Of a stretch of 18,622 nt of DNA, positions 14,307 through 18,622 are shown one piece after another. The translations under genes were made by a program, and so were the position numbers. How positions within the stretch are numbered: the first letter of the stretch is position 1; each line of letters starts with the position of its first letter. Below the pieces are notes generated by a model. The model was not told the DNA's origin and searched no databases. It saw only the letters and a program-made list of their open reading frames with translations. Location of the stretch: contig JALDAI010000007.1 in assembly GCA_022729285.1 (NCBI GenBank), positions 1 to 18,622 of the forward strand, read 5' to 3'. This stretch comes from Candidatus Nanoanaerosalina archaeon (lineage in GTDB: Archaea > Nanohalarchaeota > Nanosalinia > Nanosalinales > Nanoanaerosalinaceae).

Positions 14307-16542
14307 CTCTTGTAAAATCTCTGTTGATTATCTCAAAGATTCTTTCAGATTTTTTATCCCCTATACCTTCAACCTCAGTTAACTCCTCTTTATCAGCATT
14401 AAAAACATCTTTAACCGTATTAAAGTGGTCTAAAAGGCGTTTAGCCAGTTTTTCTGAAACGTTAGGAAGTCCTGAAACAATGTATTTTTGCAAATCTTTC
14501 TCGGTCTTAGGTTTAACGCTTCCTCTTACAGAAACTGTTTTATCACGTTCCTCCTGCTCTCGCCTTGCTAAAGACTTAAGGTACTCAACTGTTTCATCCA
14601 TACCTGACGACCAAATAATAGGTATCTGGTAATCAACTGCTACAGAGGACATAGCTCCTCGGATAGAGTTAGGATGTACATTTCTATGACTGTAAAGGTC
14701 TTTACCCTCTATAATTATTACAGGTGTTTCAAACTGGTTCTTTAGACTTTTAACCTGGTTGAAAAGTCTTTTATCTACTATTGAGTCTACAAAGTCCTTA
14801 GCACTTTTTCTTTCGATAGCTGTGTCGTCTGAAACCAGGAAATCCGCTACATCAAGTCTTTCAGATGATACTTCTAGGTCTTTTTTAGAAAGCTTTTTCA
14901 TGACTTTGTGCTCTCTGTCGTCACACACAATTTTGAGACCTTCAGAACTTTCTTCGCCTTCTTTGTCCTTTTTCATAAAGTTCTTAACAGATTTTTGGCC
15001 GTTGACAAGAACGTTTCCGTTGTCACCGGTTTTATCTCTAGAACCGGACTTCAACTTATTCAAGGCTGATTTCATCTTTTTTTCTTTGTGGTATGAGCTC
15101 CAGTAGTATCCTTCATCCCGGGTATCCTCGGCCATAAGCACATAGATATGTCCTTCATCCTGTCTACCTGTTCTACCTCTTCTCTGTATAGTTCTGATCT
15201 CAGAAGGGATAGGCTCATAAAAAACAACTATATCTACAGAAGGGATGTCTAAACCTTCCTCTCCTACAGAGGTTGATACCAGGACGTTGAAATCTGTCTT
15301 TCTAAACCTTTCAAGTATCTCAACCTGTTTTTTCTGTGTAAAACCTTCTTTTTGTCCCTTAAAACTTTCCGCTGGAATCCCAATACTTTCTATCTCCTCT
15401 TTTATAAGATCTACTGTATCTCTGTACTGCGTAAATACTATTGCTGTCTTTTCCTTGTCATTACCTAGCTTTTCTTTTATCAGTTTTTTCAGCCTAACCA
15501 TCTTAGGATGTTTCTTATCGTTCTTGTACATCCACTCAACTACTGAAACTCCGTTCTGGAAATCTTTGTCTGATAAAAGTCTTTTAGCAGCCTTTGAACC
15601 AGGATCTTTTTTCATCTTATCTATATATGAGTAAGCCGTACCCACTCCTTGGCTTTCCAGCTGTTCCAGAATATGGTCTGCTTTAAGAGCTGCTGCAACT
15701 GCTGAAATCGCTTGGAAGAGCTCAGGATCTTTGTTTTTAGAAAGCTTTTTCTGTATATGGCTTCTGGTTTTCAGTAGTTGGCCTTTGTTCCCATTATTTT
15801 TCAGAAAGCCTTTCTGCTTCAACTTCTTCACTCTTTTCTTCTTAGCCTTCTCAAAATGCTTTTTAGCTCTTTTGAAGTGCCTGTTAAGCGGCACCTTTTT
15901 CCACTCAACGTTCTTCTTCTTGATATAAGGCTTTACATCAGGATCCTCATCAGTTCTGACTTCAACGTTTGTTGCGTGGATGTTTCCAATAACTTTCTCA
16001 ATTTTTTCAGTACTTCCTCCTGGAGAAGCTGTAAGCCCTAAGATATGTCCATCTTCTCGTGCTTTAACGTATGAATCAGCTATGAAGGTATAAGGATAAT
16101 TTCCTGATGCTTTGTGGCATTCGTCAAATACTACTAATGAAAACTCCTCTAAATCAATTCTTCCTGATATAATATCATTTTCAACAACTTGAGGGGTTGC
16201 GAAGAAAGCTCCTACCTCTTTCCAGATCTCTTCTCTTTTATCAGGTCTGGTCTTCCCTGTTAAAATCTCGAATATACCTGTTTCTGTAACTAATTTTTCC
16301 TCAAAACTTTTCTTATGCTGCTCTACTAAAGGCCTTGTAGGAGCTAGGACAAGTATCTTAGAGTTAGGCTTTTTCTCCAAAATATGTGCTGATAAAATAA
16401 CTGCTACAGCCGTCTTACCAAGCCCTGTCGGTAGAACACAGAGAGTGTTTTCTTTAAACGATTCAGCCGCTATAACTTCCTGGTAAGTCCGTGACTGGAG
16501 AGTGCCTTCTCTAATCCTAGGATGTGATATAAAATCCGGCAT
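14299..16542 (-). CDS. hef: Hef: SF2 helicase fused to XPF/ERCC4 nuclease
   Basis: The 747-residue protein is full length. The helicase half has PTGLGKT (38-44), APTRPL, DECH (140-143), TAS (171-173), TQYRDTVDLI and QRRGRTGR (453-460), with a basic helical insertion near 215-340. The nuclease half has DDRE (541-544), VADFLVSDDTAIERKSAKD (565-583) and a tandem helix-hairpin-helix region (about 685-740, ending EVEGIGDKKSE). The ERK core is intact; the usual Gly before Asp567 is Ala. Hef is the archaeal FANCM/Mph1-XPF relative that unwinds and cuts forked DNA at stalled replication forks. The start at 16542 has a TATA element 27 bases upstream and no Shine-Dalgarno site. It leads an operon with DUF460 and the archaeosortase-like gene. 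Confidence 0.97.
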   Translation of the reverse strand: MPDFISHPRIREGTLQSRTYQEVIAAESFKENTLCVLPTGLGKTAVAVILSAHILEKKPNSKILVLAPTRPLVEQHKKSFEEKLVTETGIFEILTGKTRPDKREEIWKEVGAFFATPQVVENDIISGRIDLEEFSLVVFDECHKASGNYPYTFIADSYVKAREDGHILGLTASPGGSTEKIEKVIGNIHATNVEVRTDEDPDVKPYIKKKNVEWKKVPLNRHFKRAKKHFEKAKKKRVKKLKQKGFLKNNGNKGQLLKTRSHIQKKLSKNKDPELFQAISAVAAALKADHILEQLESQGVGTAYSYIDKMKKDPGSKAAKRLLSDKDFQNGVSVVEWMYKNDKKHPKMVRLKKLIKEKLGNDKEKTAIVFTQYRDTVDLIKEEIESIGIPAESFKGQKEGFTQKKQVEILERFRKTDFNVLVSTSVGEEGLDIPSVDIVVFYEPIPSEIRTIQRRGRTGRQDEGHIYVLMAEDTRDEGYYWSSYHKEKKMKSALNKLKSGSRDKTGDNGNVLVNGQKSVKNFMKKDKEGEESSEGLKIVCDDREHKVMKKLSKKDLEVSSERLDVADFLVSDDTAIERKSAKDFVDSIVDKRLFNQVKSLKNQFETPVIIIEGKDLYSHRNVHPNSIRGAMSSVAVDYQIPIIWSSGMDETVEYLKSLARREQEERDKTVSVRGSVKPKTEKDLQKYIVSGLPNVSEKLAKRLLDHFNTVKDVFNADKEELTEVEGIGDKKSERIFEIINRDFTRGG

Positions 16543-16563
16543 AATTTTGAGTGGTTTCTTACA

Positions 16564-16575
16564 TTATTAAAAATA
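16564..16575 (-). promoter_or_regulatory. TATA box of the hef operon (also a T-rich terminator region)
   Basis: On the minus strand the region reads TATTTTTAATAA, centred about 27 bases before the hef ATG. The adjoining T-run (complement of 16575-16581) would also terminate transcripts of the upstream HerA-like gene, so one short A/T block may serve both purposes. Confidence 0.45.
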
Positions 16576-16649
16576 AAAAAAGGTTTCAAGATCATTTTTC
16601 TTTTTTTCTGAAAACCTGGTTTAGTAAGGGTAGAGGAGTTAAAAATTAT

Positions 16650-17939
16650 CTACTCATCTTTTATCGCGGTAGGCGTACCTCCTGCGTGCCAACTTACTCT
16701 TGGCCTCATCCTTAGCTTGTAAACTCTTTCAGAGTTGTCGTCTAAGCAGATAGCGCATCCCTTTGCTTTAGGAAGGTTGTCGATGTATGTGGATAGATCG
16801 TATCTCATGTAGTTTTGCATAATATTTTTCAGAGCATCGATATCAGCTTTTGAGGTAAGACGGTGGGATAAAACTACGTCACACTGGCTTAAAGCATCCG
16901 GGTTTAACTTGTAAGGCTGCTGGGTACAAAGTACAAGGGAAACACCTGGCTCCCTACCGATCTTGACCCATGAAAGTAGAGGATCTGAAGCAGGAGTTTC
17001 GCCGTCGTTTGGTAGGAACTGGTGCGCCTCGTCGATAAACATCCATACAATAGGAGACTCTGAGGTCTGCATACCTTCCATCTCCCTCATCTCCTCCAGT
17101 CTTTTAGAAGACATTCTTTCCCTTAGTATCTTGTTGGATAAAAGGCCTACAACAAGAGATCTAACGGACCAGCTACCTCTTATAGCTCCGAAAAGGGATA
17201 AGTCAAGTATTGTAAGTGTTCCTCTCTCTGTAAACTCGGACAGTTCGCTTCCCTCGACTGAGAAGATACCCCATTCTTTAGCAGCGTTAAACCTGTTTTT
17301 CAAAGCTTTTCGTGTCTCTTCTTTGAAATCACCCTGGGTTGAAGCGTACTCCACCATGTTATCAAGACTGTAATCCTCGCCATAATCTTCTTCAAGGTCT
17401 CTAAGAACCTTTTCCAAAAGAATACCTCGTGGCTCGTTCAGTTTTATATCGAACGTCATGGCCCAGTCGCTTGTTGAAAGCTCTCCAGGCTTTATAGTAA
17501 ATGTTTTATCGTAAGGAATATCTTTTTCCCTGAACTCTTCTGCCTGGCCTTCAGGTATGTAGAGCTGGACGTCCATCGCATCAGGTTTAAGACCCCAATC
17601 ATCTAAAAGAGCTGTATCATTTTCATTAGGGAACTTCATAGACCAGTAAATGCCCATTGGATCTACTATTATAGCGGAAAGATTGTTGGATATGCTTTCA
17701 GGAGCTTTCAGTATTTCTTCAGCCATTGTACCCATGGAATAGCTTTTTCCTGTACCTCTTTTACCGAAAACACCTATTACGTGAGGACGGGAAAGATCCA
17801 TGTAGATAGGGTTAGCGACGTGAGCTTCTCCTTTATCTCCTACAAGGTGTTTACCGATATAACCTGTTCCTTTCTTAGATCCGTACTTTTCAATATCTCC
17901 TTCGCTCCGTCCAATAGTAATTTTAGGAATTCTTATCAC
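16650..17939 (-). CDS. HerA/FtsK-superfamily ATPase with shortened N-terminus
   Basis: The 429-residue protein has Walker A GKRGTGKS (59-66), Walker B IVWMFIDEAH (297-306), a sensor-type VLCTQQP (336-342) and an arginine-finger candidate R360 in SHRLTSK. This is the DUF87/HerA pattern of hexameric DNA-pumping ATPases. Only about 58 residues precede Walker A, so the N-terminal HAS barrel of classical HerA is reduced. No nurA neighbour is visible, so a role in end resection with Mre11-Rad50 cannot be assumed; a conjugation-like or general HerA-like translocase is equally possible. The start is a GTG at 17939 inside AAAGGTGATAAG, which itself looks like a Shine-Dalgarno site; no other ATG/GTG/TTG lies before Walker A in the conserved part. 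It follows the LamG-like gene by 6 bases, probably in one operon, and precedes hef by 107 bases. Confidence 0.88.
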   Translation of the reverse strand: MIRIPKITIGRSEGDIEKYGSKKGTGYIGKHLVGDKGEAHVANPIYMDLSRPHVIGVFGKRGTGKSYSMGTMAEEILKAPESISNNLSAIIVDPMGIYWSMKFPNENDTALLDDWGLKPDAMDVQLYIPEGQAEEFREKDIPYDKTFTIKPGELSTSDWAMTFDIKLNEPRGILLEKVLRDLEEDYGEDYSLDNMVEYASTQGDFKEETRKALKNRFNAAKEWGIFSVEGSELSEFTERGTLTILDLSLFGAIRGSWSVRSLVVGLLSNKILRERMSSKRLEEMREMEGMQTSESPIVWMFIDEAHQFLPNDGETPASDPLLSWVKIGREPGVSLVLCTQQPYKLNPDALSQCDVVLSHRLTSKADIDALKNIMQNYMRYDLSTYIDNLPKAKGCAICLDDNSERVYKLRMRPRVSWHAGGTPTAIKDE

Positions 17940-17945
17940 CTTTTT

Positions 17946-18622
17946 TTAATCGTCAACTGTTATGTAAAAAAAGTCTGAGCCGCTTAAAAGTTCGAAACGC
18001 TTCTCATAACTTATGCCTGACATACTTTGTAGATGTGCTGCAACATGTGCTTGAGCAAGCGCTACACGTATTTCACTTATATCTGTGTATCCAAAACCGT
18101 AAGTAGAGGATACTTCATCGTTGATAACTGTGCTCAATGAATGATTCTCCATCGTAACTCCTGTGTCACGGTTTGTGTAGTTTACAACTAGGTCATCAAC
18201 TTTGTAGAAGGACGATGAAAAGTCATTAGCCATCTCTCTTGATTCAACTTCTAGCTCGGAGTTTGTCCGGTTGTGAACTCCTATAAAATCTACGGTTCCC
18301 TCAAAACTGTTACCGCTGCTCTCTCCAATAACAAGGTTTTCTCCTTCAGAGAAAGGAGTAGGAGTTGTAAGAGATGCTCCGCCAAGTTTCTCCCCGTCCG
18401 CAAAAACTTCAAGGCTTTCTCCATCCGATTGAGCGGTTAACTGTACCCAGTCGCCTAATTCGTAGTTCAGACTTTCTGTAACACTTTCTCCACCTAAGCT
18501 TGCAGAAACCTGTCCAGGACTTAGTTCTAAATCAAAATTATCTGTTGAGGCTAAACCAACGTTTTCACTGTCTGGCTGGGCCCAAAACATTAGACTAAAC
18601 TCTTCAACTTCTCCCACATCCA
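17946..18622 (-). CDS. LamG/concanavalin-like surface protein, C-terminal part (5' end outside window)
   Basis: The frame is open to the right edge, so only the last 225 or so residues are seen; the GTG at 18617 is not the true start. About residues 4-130 fit a LamG/concanavalin-A-like jelly roll: EEFSLMFWAQPD, then YELGDWVQLTAQSDGESLEV followed by FADGEKLGG, and GTVDFIGVHNRTNSELEVE. These domains bind sugars or mediate adhesion on secreted proteins. The rest (ENHSLSTVINDEVSSTYGFG onward, ending SGSDFFYITVDD) is not recognised and has no membrane anchor or sorting tail. The sequence is acidic, with sequons (NRT, NYT, NHS) as for the other surface proteins here. The stop lies 6 bases before the HerA-like GTG. 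Confidence 0.75.
   Translation of the reverse strand, partial: DVGEVEEFSLMFWAQPDSENVGLASTDNFDLELSPGQVSASLGGESVTESLNYELGDWVQLTAQSDGESLEVFADGEKLGGASLTTPTPFSEGENLVIGESSGNSFEGTVDFIGVHNRTNSELEVESREMANDFSSSFYKVDDLVVNYTNRDTGVTMENHSLSTVINDEVSSTYGFGYTDISEIRVALAQAHVAAHLQSMSGISYEKRFELLSGSDFFYITVDD

Noticed and set aside
16582..16620. Inverted AGGTTT...AAACCT pair between the HerA-like and hef genes
   Set aside because: Only about six bases pair across a long A/T-rich loop; this is expected by chance in such sequence.
1..18622. tRNA or rRNA genes, CRISPR arrays, insertion sequences
   Set aside because: No tRNA-like cloverleaf, regularly spaced repeats, transposase or terminal inverted repeats could be seen. 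The gaps are too short and too AT-rich for stable RNA genes.

Overview
The window looks like chromosomal sequence from an archaeon, most likely a small-genome DPANN lineage. The best fit is Nanohaloarchaeota or a close relative, but that is an inference from gene content, since no rRNA is present. Clearly archaeal markers are ribosomal protein L18Ae (LX), prefoldin alpha, FtsY, Hef (helicase plus XPF nuclease), an Lhr-type helicase, a tRNA-splicing endonuclease, a DUF460 protein, an archaeosortase-like protein and a pilin-like protein with a class III signal peptide. Base composition is AT-rich and even. Surface proteins are strongly acidic, which fits a salt-adapted cell. ThrRS has the bacterial domain layout, as in some haloarchaea.

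Layout. Bases 1-2232 (+) hold the C-terminal part of an Lhr-family helicase, cut by the left edge. It converges on a small secreted protein (2237-2809, -). A secreted staphylococcal-type nuclease with an OB-like tail follows (2913-3683, +). Bases 5242-3743 (-) are an rpl18a-pfdA-ftsY operon linking ribosome, chaperone and SRP receptor. From 5365 to 10180 everything is on +: HD-domain hydrolase, EndA, a large pilin-like surface protein, thrS and a two-helix membrane protein. From 10273 to the right edge everything is on -: a 758-residue coiled-coil protein, then a tightly packed hef - DUF460 - archaeosortase-like operon (transcribed right to left), preceded by a HerA-like ATPase that lies 6 bases after a LamG-like secreted protein cut by the right edge.

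Genes are densely packed: no gap exceeds about 170 bases, and there are no tRNA or rRNA genes, IS elements or CRISPR arrays. Many start codons sit 25-30 bases from a TATA-like element and lack a Shine-Dalgarno site (leaderless transcripts). Genes inside operons and a few others have GAGGT-type sites.

The best candidates for something new are two enzymes with apparent substitutions at catalytic positions: EndA without its lysine, and an archaeosortase-like protein with Ser in place of Cys. Next come the overlapping operon that joins fork-repair Hef to a DUF460 RNase H-fold protein and that membrane protease homologue, and the large unassigned coiled-coil protein. I see no convincing complete new defence or mobile system.
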